Shown: positions 41,469-50,842, numbered from the stretch's first letter. The stretch: 64,000 bases of DNA from Parasedimentitalea marina (GCF_004006175.1 NZ_CP033219.1:4340001-4404000), one strand, 5' to 3'. Numbers and translations: made by a program. Notes: generated by a model from the sequence alone, not told the origin.

Positions 41469-42449
41469 ATGAAGTTACTTGCATCACATTTGAAGGCTGC
41501 GACTGCGGCCGTTGTTGCGGGGCTTGGCATTGCCGCAACTCCAGCAAGCGCTGTTGATCTGCCGTGCGATACGGCCCAACTGATCGTTCCATGGGGTCCC
41601 GGCGGCGGAACAAGCGTAATTTTCGGCATTTTTGAACAAGCAATTCAGAACTCTGATTCACCAGTGAAAATCAAGGTTGTGACCATGCCAGGGCAGGGCG
41701 GCGGATTGGGTGCCAAAGAGGCGCATGCAGCTAAGCCGGATGGTTGCACATTGTTTGCCATTCACCAGCACTTGCCCGTGAACTACATCAATGGTGTGAC
41801 GGATTTTAACTGGGACGGTTTTGAACCAGTTGCTATGCTGACAGACACACCTGAAATCATCGGTGCTGGCGGACACGTCGAATATAATGATCTCGACGGT
41901 ATGCTGGCTGCTGCCAAAGCAAGCCCGGGAAGCATTCCGACGGGCGTGTCCATGGGCGCGACCAGCCATTTCCTTTGGATTATCCTTGGCTCCAAAACAG
42001 GCGCGGATTTTGCCTATGTGCCATTTCAGGGTGGTACGGCTGGACGTATCACCGGCCTATTGAACGGTAGCATCGATCTGGGTGGTATCAACATGGCCGC
42101 AGCCCGCACACAGCGCGGCGATGGTAACCTGAAGGCCTTTGCCATTGCCTCGAACGAGCGCAGTGACTTGATCCCCGACGTGCCAACGCTGAAAGAGCTG
42201 GGCGTGGACATGACCTTCTCGTTGACGCGGGGCGTGATGCTACCAAAGGGTACGTCTCCGGAAATCGTTGCGCTCTGGGCTGAGGTCTTCAAAGGCCCAA
42301 CTGAGGATGCAACCTTTGTCGCCGAGCAAGCCGCAAAGGGCACCTCGGTCGAGTACCTTGGACCAGAAGACTATGCAAAGTGGTGGGAAGCGACTTCGGC
42401 TGAATTTATCGACGCCGCAAAAGAACTGAAAATGGGCCGCTTCCAATAA
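41469..42449 (+). CDS. Tripartite tricarboxylate transporter TctC/BUG-family binding protein (second system)
   Basis: A 326-residue periplasmic binding protein. The signal peptide (about 1-29, ending ASA) precedes LIVPWGPGGGTS, the BUG beta1-loop; PFQGGTAGRITGLLNGSIDLGG is the usual second binding loop (GGTAGRITGL core). GGGAGGAATAAG gives a strong ribosome site. A GC-rich stem-loop follows its stop codon, before tctB. It starts the second complete TTT operon of the window. Confidence 0.93.
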   Translation: MKLLASHLKAATAAVVAGLGIAATPASAVDLPCDTAQLIVPWGPGGGTSVIFGIFEQAIQNSDSPVKIKVVTMPGQGGGLGAKEAHAAKPDGCTLFAIHQHLPVNYINGVTDFNWDGFEPVAMLTDTPEIIGAGGHVEYNDLDGMLAAAKASPGSIPTGVSMGATSHFLWIILGSKTGADFAYVPFQGGTAGRITGLLNGSIDLGGINMAAARTQRGDGNLKAFAIASNERSDLIPDVPTLKELGVDMTFSLTRGVMLPKGTSPEIVALWAEVFKGPTEDATFVAEQAAKGTSVEYLGPEDYAKWWEATSAEFIDAAKELKMGRFQ

Positions 42450-42459
42450 AGCAGTCCCG

Positions 42460-42481
42460 GCGAGGCCTTGGGGCCTCGCCA
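42460..42481 (+). terminator. GC-rich stem-loop after tctC
   Basis: GGCGAGGCC pairs perfectly with GGCCTCGCC around a four-base loop, 10 bp after the binding-protein stop. No T-run follows; probably an attenuator or 3'-end protector giving more binding protein than permease. Confidence 0.65.
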
Positions 42482-42542
42482 AATATACCTTCAACAAAAT
42501 GACGAACAACGGACCGGTGGTTCGTGTGAATAGGAATATGGT

Positions 42543-43025
42543 ATGCGATTAAACAGAGATACGGCGGTTGCAATAGTGTCGCTTCTCATCTGCGGTGGGC
42601 TGCTGATCAACACGTTTCAGATGCCGCCCCCGATGTTCAATCAAATGCCAGCCACGTTATGGCCCCGAATGATTCTGGTGCCGCTGGCCCTGTTGTCGTT
42701 GCTTTTGCTGGCCAAAGCGCAAATGGCCGAGGTTGATGAAAGTCTCGAGAGCCGCAGCCTGTCCGAGTGGTTTACCTACTATAAAAACCCGATTGTTTGT
42801 TTTGCCCTGTTCTTTCTATTTCTCATCACCATGCCGATCCTTGGAATGCTGATTGGCGGGTTGCTGTATGTCTTTATCACGCTGGGATTTCTGGGCGGTT
42901 GGTCGTCTAGGCTGATGATCCAGCACGGACTGGTCTCAATCTTCTTTGTTGTGGGCATGTGGGCAATTTTCACCCAACTTCTCGGGGTGTTTTTGCCCGA
43001 AGGCATCTTGCTGAGAGTGTACTAA
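42543..43025 (+). CDS. TctB-family small permease subunit (second system)
   Basis: A 160-residue membrane protein with four hydrophobic segments (about 8-26, 40-58, 83-120, 128-148) typical of TctB. It ends three bases before TctA, so the two are coupled. Little primary-sequence conservation exists in this family; position decides the call. Confidence 0.85.
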   Translation: MRLNRDTAVAIVSLLICGGLLINTFQMPPPMFNQMPATLWPRMILVPLALLSLLLLAKAQMAEVDESLESRSLSEWFTYYKNPIVCFALFFLFLITMPILGMLIGGLLYVFITLGFLGGWSSRLMIQHGLVSIFFVVGMWAIFTQLLGVFLPEGILLRVY

Positions 43026-43028
43026 GAC

Positions 43029-44693
43029 ATGGACCTTTTCTCTAATATCGCGCTGGCAGGCCCCGAGCTGTTCACGCTTACGACGATGGCCCTGATGTTG
43101 TTGGGTACTTTTGTTGGCCTGCTGGCGGGCGCTATTCCAGGCTTTACAATTGCGATGGCAGTGGTGCTGGTTTTGCCGTTCACCTTTGCCATGTCGCCGG
43201 TTCAGGGACTGGCCACGATGATCGCCGTTTACGTCGGTGGCCTGTCAGGTGGCTTGATGTCGGGCATTCTGACCGGCATACCCGGGACCCCGTCGTCGGT
43301 CGCGACCACCTTTGATGGTTACCCGATGGCGAAATCGGGCAGACCCGGATTGGCGCTGGGTATTGGCGTCTGGTCTTCGTTCTTTGGCGGTATCATTGCA
43401 TCTGTGGTTTTGATGCTGATTGCGCCGCAACTGGCGATGATCGGTTTGGAATTCCAGCCCGTCGACTTCTTTGCGCTGGTTCTTTTTGCATTGACCGTGA
43501 CAGCTAGTCTGGCTGGCGACCAACTGCTGAAAGGTTTGATTGGTGCTCTGTTTGGTTTGTTGATTGCGACCATTGGCAGTGATGTTGTATTTGGCTTGCC
43601 TCGCTTCAATTTTGGTGTCGATGAGGTCTCCAAAGGCTTTGCGTTCCTACCAGTGCTAGTTGGACTGTTCGCGTTTAGCCGCCTGCTAAGCGACGTGCGT
43701 GACAGTTCAAGTGCTGGACAGAAACTTGGCGGCGACGAGACCGCGAATGTGGTCAAAATCGATTACGTCGCATCCTGCAAAGTGGTGCTGGCCCGATGGG
43801 TCAATGTCATACGGTCCTCTTTGTTGGGGGTCTTCGTTGGTGTCCTTCCTGCGGCCGGCAGCACGATCTCAAACATTCTGGCCTATGATCAGGCCAAGAA
43901 ATCTTCGAAAGAACCCGAAACCTTTGGCAAAGGCGCTATCGACGGTATTATCGCGCCCGAAGCGGCGAATAATGCGACTGCTGGTGGTGCGTTGATTGTG
44001 ATGATGGCGCTGGGTCTGCCCGGCGATATCATGACCGCTATCATGCTGGGCGCGCTGCTGGTGCACGACGTTATCCCAAGCCCTTCGTTCATTTCGGACG
44101 AGCCGATGATCGCCTATTCGATCTTCCTCGCCTTTTTTGTCGCCAATTTCATGATGCTGTTCCTTCAGTCCATCACCCTGCGTGGCTTTGTGCTGGTGAC
44201 AAAGGTGAAGATGTACATGCTGACTGCGGTGATCCTGTTCTATTGCGCGGTTGGTATTTTTGCGCTGAACAACATTGCCTATGACATGTGGACCTTGTTG
44301 ATATTTGGTATCCTTGGCTTCGTGATGCGCGCCTTGGGATTTCCGATCGTTCCGATCGTTCTGGGGGTTGTTCTGGGCCAAATCGCCGAAGTGCGCCTGA
44401 GCCAGGTTTATGCACGCGGTGATGGGCTTGATGTGTTCCTGACACGGCCATGGGCGCTATTCTTTATCCTGCTCAGCGGATTTTCGATCATGTTCCCATC
44501 TTACCAAAAACAACGCGGGAAAAAGGCCTGGGCGCATTATTTCACCCCTGTTTTGCTGATCGTTCTGGCGGTTCCCGTCTTTATGATGCCTGGCACTATC
44601 CGGCCGATCATTGCCGGGGTTATGGCACTGACCGGGATCACCCAACTAATAATGCAGGTCAGATCGCCTAAGGCGCTCGATACCTCGCAGTAA
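43029..44693 (+). CDS. TctA-family large permease subunit (second system)
   Basis: A 554-residue permease with about 12 membrane spans. The two repeats of the family are GAIPGFTIAMAVVLVLPF (near residue 36) and MALGLPGDIMTAIMLGAL (near residue 325); FVGVLPAAGSTISNILAY is the central motif. It is 61 residues longer than the TctA at 25 kb, mostly at the C-terminus, where two extra hydrophobic segments are seen. It is followed by an SDR gene. Confidence 0.93.
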   Translation: MDLFSNIALAGPELFTLTTMALMLLGTFVGLLAGAIPGFTIAMAVVLVLPFTFAMSPVQGLATMIAVYVGGLSGGLMSGILTGIPGTPSSVATTFDGYPMAKSGRPGLALGIGVWSSFFGGIIASVVLMLIAPQLAMIGLEFQPVDFFALVLFALTVTASLAGDQLLKGLIGALFGLLIATIGSDVVFGLPRFNFGVDEVSKGFAFLPVLVGLFAFSRLLSDVRDSSSAGQKLGGDETANVVKIDYVASCKVVLARWVNVIRSSLLGVFVGVLPAAGSTISNILAYDQAKKSSKEPETFGKGAIDGIIAPEAANNATAGGALIVMMALGLPGDIMTAIMLGALLVHDVIPSPSFISDEPMIAYSIFLAFFVANFMMLFLQSITLRGFVLVTKVKMYMLTAVILFYCAVGIFALNNIAYDMWTLLIFGILGFVMRALGFPIVPIVLGVVLGQIAEVRLSQVYARGDGLDVFLTRPWALFFILLSGFSIMFPSYQKQRGKKAWAHYFTPVLLIVLAVPVFMMPGTIRPIIAGVMALTGITQLIMQVRSPKALDTSQ

Positions 44694-44727
44694 ACCGACA
44701 CAAGAATTCATATACTGGAGAACAAAA

Positions 44728-45513
44728 ATGGACTTGGGCCTCAAAGGCAGAACCGCACTTATCTTGGGTGCATCGCAGGGACTGGGTCGGGCTATAGCCA
44801 AGCGGTTGGCCGCAGAAGGCGCGAACCTAGTGCTGTCGTCGCGCAGGTTGGCTGCGCTGGAAGAACTGGCGAGCGAGCTGAGCGAAAAGCACGGTGTTAC
44901 CGTTCGCTGTGACGCGGTTGATCTGACGGATACAGAGGCGCTGGGCGGTTTTTGCGATCGCATCCGGTCGGATTACAAGCCGGATATGCTGCTCAATAAC
45001 GCGGGTGGGCCACCACCCTCGCCGTCAATTGGCGTGGCATCGGATGTGTGGAAGTCTGCAGCTCAGGGTTTGCTGTTTAGCCTGATCCAAGTGACCGAAG
45101 CTGCCGTAGAAGGCATGCGTGCCAAGCAATGGGGCCGGATTGTAACCATTGGATCATCGGGTGTGATTCAGCCAATCCCAAATCTTGCAGTGTCCAATAC
45201 CATCCGTGGTGCCATGGCTGGGTTTTGCAAAACACTGTCCGCAGAAGTGGCCGGTGATGGCATAACCGTCAATATCATCTTACCAGGTAAGATCGACACG
45301 GCGCGTGTCGGGCAACTGGACACTGCCCGCGCAGGTCGCGAAGGCAAGACGCTCGAGCAGGTTCGTACCGAAATCGCAGCATCTCTTCCGGCCAAACGCT
45401 ATGGCCGCCCCGAAGAATTTGCCAATGTGGCCGCTTTTTTGATGAGTGAGCCCGCAGGCTATGTCACTGGTCAGATGACTCGTGTTGATGGTGGCATGAT
45501 CCGTAGTATTTAG
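44728..45513 (+). CDS. Atypical SDR-family protein (SxxxR in place of YxxxK)
   Basis: A 261-residue short-chain dehydrogenase-like protein. The NADP motif GASQGLGRAIAKRL, an Arg pair for phosphate (SSRR) and the structural NNAGGPP are normal. The catalytic Ser region TIGSSGV is present, but where YxxxK is expected the sequence reads SNTIR, so Tyr is Ser and Lys is Arg. This variant is known in a FabG-like subgroup and may not be a standard dehydrogenase. It opens the enzyme part of the operon after the TTT transporter. Confidence 0.88.
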   Translation: MDLGLKGRTALILGASQGLGRAIAKRLAAEGANLVLSSRRLAALEELASELSEKHGVTVRCDAVDLTDTEALGGFCDRIRSDYKPDMLLNNAGGPPPSPSIGVASDVWKSAAQGLLFSLIQVTEAAVEGMRAKQWGRIVTIGSSGVIQPIPNLAVSNTIRGAMAGFCKTLSAEVAGDGITVNIILPGKIDTARVGQLDTARAGREGKTLEQVRTEIAASLPAKRYGRPEEFANVAAFLMSEPAGYVTGQMTRVDGGMIRSI

Positions 45514-45528
45514 GAGGCGAAAATTGGC

Positions 45529-47238
45529 ATGACCAATTCGCAAAAAATGGACAAGGTAGCTCGTTCGGGCGGGCAGATTCTAGCAGATCAGCTGAAGGTG
45601 TTGGGCGCAGATAAAGTATTCTGCGTCCCCGGAGAGAGCTTTCTGGACCTTTTGAATGGGCTCTACACCCAATCGGACAGTATTCAGACAGTTATGTGCC
45701 GCCATGAAGGGGGCGCCGCCAACATGGCGGACGCCTACGGAAAAATGACCGGCAAACCGGGGATCTGTGCGGTGACCCGGGGACCTGGCGCCACTAATGC
45801 GTCTAACGGGGTGCACACCGCATTTCAGGACTCCACGCCGATGATCCTGCTCATCGGTCAGGTCGGTCGCTCTATGGTGGATCGCGAAGCCTTTCAGGAA
45901 GTCGACTATCGGCGGATGTTTGGCCAAATGGCCAAATGGGTGGCCCAGATTGACGATGCCAGCCGCATTCCGGAATACATGTCACGCGCTTGGAAAACGG
46001 CTCTTTCAGGCCGCCCTGGTCCGGTGGTTCTGGCCCTGCCAGAAGACATGCTGACCGATGTGGTCAGCGTCGCTGATCTAACGCCCACGCCACTGGCAAA
46101 ACCTGCACCAACCCCGGCTTCAGTGCACGAACTGGGTACATTGTTACAAAACGCCAAGGCCCCGCTGATGTTGGTCGGCGGACCAGGCTGGAGCGCGGAA
46201 TGTGGTCACAAGGCGATGGCAGTAGCATCACGCATGGGACTGCCGGTTGCGACCAGTTTTCGGTGTCAGGACTATGTCGATAACAATCATCCCAATTACG
46301 TGGGTGTTCTTGGTATTGCGCCATCTCCTGAATTGCTCAGGCGTATCGCCGATGAGGTCGACTTGCTGATTGTGGTGGGCTCGCGTCTGGGCGAAATGAC
46401 AACGCAGGGCTATGAGCTGATCAATATTCCCGATCCGCAGATGGATTTTGTACACATCCATCCCGCGGCCGAAGAGTTGGGCCATGTTTACAACCCGACA
46501 CTTAGTATGGTTGCCACCGCGGATGCGTTTTTTGACAGTCTGGACGTATTACCTGATGGTGATGGTGTTACTCGATGGGCCGACTGGCGAGAGCAGCAAA
46601 CTGCTGATTACAAGTCGTTCCTGAAGCCTACCGACGTCCCCGGTTCGTTGAATATGGCGCATGTTATTCGCCACATTACCGAAGTGATGCCCAAAACCAC
46701 TGTTCTGACAAACGGTGCTGGGAATTACACCGTTTGGGGGCACCGTTTTCACCAACACACCGACTATCGCACCCAATTGGCCCCAACCAGCGGCTCGATG
46801 GGGTATGGGGTGCCTGCGGCCATCGCAGCCAAGTTGGTGGCGCCCGAACGCGCGGTTATCGCACTGGCGGGAGACGGCTGCTTTTTGATGACGGGACAAG
46901 AGCTGGCGACCGCCAAGCAATATGGTGCGGATGTTATTTATCTGGTGATCAACAACGGTATGTTTGGCACCATCCGCATGCATCAGGAACGCTATTACCC
47001 GGCTCGCACAATCGGCACCGACCTGCATAACCCGGACTTTGTGGCCTATGCCGCCTCCTTTGGAATTGCAGGCGAGTTGGTCACGAAGACCGATGAATTT
47101 CCCGCCGCGCTTGAACGCGCGCGCGCGGCGTCGGGGGGATACCTGATCGAGCTGGTGGTGGATCCACAGGCGCTGACACCGACCCAAACACTGGCCCAAG
47201 CCACGCAACAGGGTCGACAAAATACGGCAGCGTCATGA
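45529..47238 (+). CDS. Thiamine diphosphate-dependent enzyme, acetolactate synthase-like
   Basis: A 569-residue ThDP enzyme with three domains: PYR (about 10-175), central (about 190-320) and PP (about 365-540). The catalytic Glu60 (CRHEGG) and the Mg/ThDP motif starting GDGCFLMTGQE (about 447) and ending INNGMFG are intact. Resemblance is to the acetolactate synthase/benzoylformate decarboxylase/oxalyl-CoA decarboxylase group; the FAD-type acetolactate synthase role is unlikely because no small subunit or ilv gene is near. It probably decarboxylates or ligates a 2-keto acid of the pathway. A strong AGGAGGCG precedes the ATG. Confidence 0.88.
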   Translation: MTNSQKMDKVARSGGQILADQLKVLGADKVFCVPGESFLDLLNGLYTQSDSIQTVMCRHEGGAANMADAYGKMTGKPGICAVTRGPGATNASNGVHTAFQDSTPMILLIGQVGRSMVDREAFQEVDYRRMFGQMAKWVAQIDDASRIPEYMSRAWKTALSGRPGPVVLALPEDMLTDVVSVADLTPTPLAKPAPTPASVHELGTLLQNAKAPLMLVGGPGWSAECGHKAMAVASRMGLPVATSFRCQDYVDNNHPNYVGVLGIAPSPELLRRIADEVDLLIVVGSRLGEMTTQGYELINIPDPQMDFVHIHPAAEELGHVYNPTLSMVATADAFFDSLDVLPDGDGVTRWADWREQQTADYKSFLKPTDVPGSLNMAHVIRHITEVMPKTTVLTNGAGNYTVWGHRFHQHTDYRTQLAPTSGSMGYGVPAAIAAKLVAPERAVIALAGDGCFLMTGQELATAKQYGADVIYLVINNGMFGTIRMHQERYYPARTIGTDLHNPDFVAYAASFGIAGELVTKTDEFPAALERARAASGGYLIELVVDPQALTPTQTLAQATQQGRQNTAAS

Positions 47239-47302
47239 CACAGGCCCGTCGCCACTTTGGTCGATCTGCGCCGGTCATCAGACGAAGGAAACGAGACAGA
47301 AA

Positions 47303-47680
47303 ATGATTGTTGAACAACGAACCTACAGTCTGCATATCGGCGCCGCTCCGAAATACCTGAAGCTTTACGAAGCCGAAGGTCTCGCCATCCAGCGTTCTAT
47401 TCTTGGCCGGATGGTGGGGTATTTCTCAAGCGATATGGGGGCGTTGCACCAAATTGTGCACATGTGGGCCTATAAAGACTATGCCGAAAGAGAGCAGCGC
47501 CGCGCGCGCTTGAATGCTGATCCAATTTGGCAGGCATATGCCCCCAAAACCCGTCCATTTCAGATCTCGCAGGAAACCAAAATCCTGATCCCTGCGCATT
47601 TCAGCCCCTGGGCAACCGATGATCCAGCTTTGGATATGGCGGCAAATCACACTTTAGACCAAGGACAGACCAATGATTGA
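47303..47680 (+). CDS. NIPSNAP-family protein
   Basis: A 125-residue ferredoxin-fold (dimeric alpha/beta barrel) protein. EQRTYSLHIGAAPKYLKLYEAEG and VHMWAYKDYAEREQRRARL (MWAYKDYAERE core) are the NIPSNAP signatures. Bacterial members often sit in catabolic operons and can act as small hydratases or monooxygenase-like enzymes; the function here is unknown. It overlaps the glutathione transferase gene by eight bases. Confidence 0.88.
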   Translation: MIVEQRTYSLHIGAAPKYLKLYEAEGLAIQRSILGRMVGYFSSDMGALHQIVHMWAYKDYAEREQRRARLNADPIWQAYAPKTRPFQISQETKILIPAHFSPWATDDPALDMAANHTLDQGQTND

Positions 47681-48302
47681 CCTTTACACATGGACCACAC
47701 CGAATGGGCGTAAAGTCTCTATTCTGCTAGAGGAACTGGGGATCGACTATAACGTCCATTCCATCAACATTGGACAAGGTGAGCAAAAGACGCCAGAGTT
47801 TCTGAAGATTGGTCCTAACAACAAAATTCCTGTGATTGTGGATAGTGATACCGGTGTTTCTGTCATGGAAACCGGGGCTATCATGATCTATCTGGCAGAA
47901 AAATACGGCAAGTTTCTACCGCAGGATTTGCAAAAGAAGACCGAGGTCATGGAATGGCTGATGTGGCAGATGGGTGGGCTGGGTCCGATGCTTGGTCAGG
48001 CGCATCACTTCGTTCATTTCAACCCGGGTGTAGCCGAATACGCCGAAGACCGGTTCCGGACTGAAGTCGCGCGCCTATATGGCGTTCTTGATGCGCGCCT
48101 GGCTGGGCGTGACTATATCTGCGACGAATACAGCATTGCCGATATGGCCTGCTGGCCCTGGATCTCGCGCTATGAATGGCAGGAAATGGATCTGGCAGAC
48201 TATCCAAATATTCGGGCTTGGTACCAGCGCCTGCTTGCACGTGATGCCGTCCAAAAGGGCTATCACGTCCCAAAAGTTATGGGTGAAATCCCTGCCGGGT
48301 AA
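47673..48302 (+). CDS. Glutathione S-transferase, nu-class/YfcG-like
   Basis: A 209-residue GST with the thioredoxin-fold domain (about 1-80) and the helical domain (about 88-205). TWTTPNGRKVSILLEEL has the Thr/Asn active-site arrangement of the YfcG/Ure2p group, NKIPVIVD the cis-Pro loop and ETGAIMIYLAEKYG the gamma-glutamyl contact. YfcG-type enzymes act as glutathione disulfide reductases or in glutathione adduct removal. Overlap with NIPSNAP suggests a joint role; which reaction is unknown. Confidence 0.9.
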   Translation: MIDLYTWTTPNGRKVSILLEELGIDYNVHSINIGQGEQKTPEFLKIGPNNKIPVIVDSDTGVSVMETGAIMIYLAEKYGKFLPQDLQKKTEVMEWLMWQMGGLGPMLGQAHHFVHFNPGVAEYAEDRFRTEVARLYGVLDARLAGRDYICDEYSIADMACWPWISRYEWQEMDLADYPNIRAWYQRLLARDAVQKGYHVPKVMGEIPAG

Positions 48303-48358
48303 TGCTGGTCAGATTGGAAATTTCTATTCTTAACGCTTGAATGTCAAAGGATATAAGA

Positions 48359-49864
48359 ATGCTTACAGGAAAACACCTTATTGCAGGTCAATGGGTGGGC
48401 AGTGATCAGACATTTGCCAATATGCCGGTGTCTGGCGCTGTGGATCACTTCAGTGTCGGCACGCCGATACTGGTGGATGCTGCTGCCAAAGCGGCCGAAG
48501 AGGCGTTCTGGAGCTTTGGCTATAGCAGCCGAGCTGAGCGTGCGAATTTTCTGCGTGCCATCGCCGATCAGATTGATGCTCGCGGCGATGACATCACTGC
48601 CATGGGGATGAAAGAAACCGGACTTCCCGAGGCCCGTCTGATGGGCGAGCGGGGCCGGACAGTCGGTCAGTTGCGGCTTTTTGCGGACCACATCGAGGCT
48701 GGCGATTATCTGGATCGTTGTCATGACGGTGCATTGCCGGATCGCGCGCCTTTACCTCGCCCTGATCTTAGAATGGTGCAGCGGCCCATTGGTCCGGTGG
48801 CTGTCTTCGGGGCCTCAAATTTTCCGCTGGCGTTTTCGACGGCCGGTGGCGATACGGCAGCCGCTTTGGCTGCCGGATGTCCGGTTGTTGTCAAAGGTCA
48901 TTCCGCGCACCCGGGTGTGGCTGATATCGTCGCCCAGGCAATCCATGAAGCGATTAAAGAATGCGATATCCACCCCGGTGTCTTCAGCCAGATACAGGGT
49001 GGCAACCGCGCCGTGGGGCAGGCGGTTGTTCAGCACCCACTGATCAAGGCTGTTGGCTTTACCGGATCTCTGGCCGGTGGACGGGCGCTGTTTGACCTGT
49101 GCGCAGCACGCCCCGAGCCGATCCCATTCTTTGGCGAGCTGGGCTCGGTCAATCCCATGTTCATTCTGGACGGTGCCCTGTCGCAACGCGGCGCTGATCT
49201 TGGCACGGCCTGGGCTGGGTCTCTGACCATGGGGGCAGGGCAGTTTTGCACCAATCCCGGAATTGCCGTGGTGGTCGAGGGGGATGCGGTTGAGGCCTTT
49301 GCAGCAGCTGCAAAAACAGCGCTTGCGGAAACTGCAGGGCAGACGATGCTGACCGATGGCATTGCTTCAGCCTATCATGACGGAACAGCGCGTGTGGCTG
49401 GAACTCCTGGCATTCGTACAGTTCTGACAACCACCTGCGAAGGGCGCATGGCCACGCCATATCTGTTTGCATCCACGGCTGTAGAATGGATGGCCAACGC
49501 GGCGCTGGGCGAAGAAGTCTTTGGCCCGCTTGGCCTGATCATCACTGCAAAAGACAAAGCTGAGCAGGTGGCCGTCGCGCAATCGTTCCAGGGCCAGCTG
49601 ACCTGTACCATCCACATGGAGGATGCGGATCTATCGGACGCGCAGGCCCTGTTTCCAGTGCTGGAGCGCAAAGCCGGGCGTATCCTGGTCAATGGGTTCC
49701 CAACTGGCGTCGAGGTCAGTGACACGATGGTGCACGGCGGTCCTTATCCGGCTTCTACAAACTTTGGTGCGACGTCAGTTGGGACGCTGTCCATACGCCG
49801 TTTCCTGCGGCCAGTGTGTTATCAAAACTTGCCAGACTCTCTTTTGCCATCAGATTTGGTGTAA
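48359..49864 (+). CDS. Aldehyde dehydrogenase, 2,5-dioxovalerate dehydrogenase-like
   Basis: A 501-residue aldehyde dehydrogenase of the alpha-ketoglutaric semialdehyde (KGSADH) group, which oxidises 2,5-dioxopentanoate to 2-oxoglutarate with NADP. The N-terminal AGQWVGSD, the cofactor motif FGASNFPLAFST, the catalytic Glu (FFGELGSVNP, about residue 259) and Cys (GAGQFCTNPG, about 296) match. The ATG at 48359 has AAAGGA seven bases before it; an ATG at 48341 is the alternative. Its presence points to a sugar-acid or hydroxyproline-type pathway ending in 2-oxoglutarate, which is inference. Confidence 0.9.
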   Translation: MLTGKHLIAGQWVGSDQTFANMPVSGAVDHFSVGTPILVDAAAKAAEEAFWSFGYSSRAERANFLRAIADQIDARGDDITAMGMKETGLPEARLMGERGRTVGQLRLFADHIEAGDYLDRCHDGALPDRAPLPRPDLRMVQRPIGPVAVFGASNFPLAFSTAGGDTAAALAAGCPVVVKGHSAHPGVADIVAQAIHEAIKECDIHPGVFSQIQGGNRAVGQAVVQHPLIKAVGFTGSLAGGRALFDLCAARPEPIPFFGELGSVNPMFILDGALSQRGADLGTAWAGSLTMGAGQFCTNPGIAVVVEGDAVEAFAAAAKTALAETAGQTMLTDGIASAYHDGTARVAGTPGIRTVLTTTCEGRMATPYLFASTAVEWMANAALGEEVFGPLGLIITAKDKAEQVAVAQSFQGQLTCTIHMEDADLSDAQALFPVLERKAGRILVNGFPTGVEVSDTMVHGGPYPASTNFGATSVGTLSIRRFLRPVCYQNLPDSLLPSDLV

Positions 49865-49885
49865 CATCTGACCCAGAGGCCCGCG

Positions 49886-50842
49886 ATGCAGACAACAAAA
49901 CTGGGACGTACTGAACTTGACGTCAGCGTTGCGGGACTGGGCTGTGGCGGGCATGCCCGGCTGGGACAATCCTATGGTCACAGCACTGATCAGTCCGTTG
50001 CACTGGTCAGAACGGCGCTAGATGTAGGCGTAAATTTTGTCGACACCGCCGCTGTCTATGGCACTGAAAACATCGTTGGACAGGCGATCAGCACCTGCCG
50101 GGAATGGGTTATTGTCTCGACCAAGCAAGGAATTGTGCAACCTGGAACCTCGGCACTGGGGCAGGCCTTTTTATCAGCCGAGATGTTTACTACCCGAGTC
50201 GAAGACAGTCTTAGGCGGTTAGGCACCGACTATATCGATGTCATGCATTTGCACGGGGTGATGGCTGATCAATACAGTTATTGCTTGGCCGAGCTGGTCC
50301 CAGCGATGGTAAAGCTGCGGGATCAAGGCAAAATCAGGTTTATCGGACTGACAGAGCGTTTTATCGAGGACACAAATCATACGATGCTGTCGCGCGCTCT
50401 GAAGGATGACATCTGGGATGTTATCATGACCGGGTTCAATATGATCAATCCCTCAGCCAGACACTCAATCTTGAAAAAGACCCAGGAAAATAACGTGGGC
50501 ACATTGAATATGTTTGCCGTTCGGCGTGCCCTTGGTAGTCGTGCTGCGACCGTTGAGATCATTACTGAATTGCAAAAAGGTGACCAAATTGACCTTTCTG
50601 ATGAGCAAGCGGAAAACGCACTGGAATTTTTGACTGATCCTGATGTGGCCAGCAGTGTGTTAGAGGCAGCCTATCGGTTTTGCCGCCATGAGCCTGGCAT
50701 TGATATTGTCTTGACAGGCACCGGTTCGGCCAAGCATTTGACCGAAAATATTGCCGCCCTCAAGATGCCCCCGCTGCCCGACAAAGTACAGGATCGCTTG
50801 CGTGACATTTTTGGCAATGTGGATTCGGTGTCTGGGAATTAG
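49886..50842 (+). CDS. Aldo/keto reductase family protein
   Basis: A 318-residue TIM-barrel reductase. The N-terminal LGRTELDVSVAGLGCGGHARLG (LGRTELDVS core), NFVDTAAVYG with the catalytic Asp and Tyr, YIDVMHLHGV with the His, and the C-terminal GTGSAKHLTENI are typical. The catalytic Lys region reads VIVSTKQG. Members reduce aldehydes or oxidise sugars such as L-fucose. It is the last gene of the cluster and is followed by a large inverted repeat. Confidence 0.85.
   Translation: MQTTKLGRTELDVSVAGLGCGGHARLGQSYGHSTDQSVALVRTALDVGVNFVDTAAVYGTENIVGQAISTCREWVIVSTKQGIVQPGTSALGQAFLSAEMFTTRVEDSLRRLGTDYIDVMHLHGVMADQYSYCLAELVPAMVKLRDQGKIRFIGLTERFIEDTNHTMLSRALKDDIWDVIMTGFNMINPSARHSILKKTQENNVGTLNMFAVRRALGSRAATVEIITELQKGDQIDLSDEQAENALEFLTDPDVASSVLEAAYRFCRHEPGIDIVLTGTGSAKHLTENIAALKMPPLPDKVQDRLRDIFGNVDSVSGN

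Noticed and set aside
46549..47220. A 223-codon open frame on the minus strand
   Set aside because: Shadow of the ThDP enzyme gene; its composition is not protein-like.
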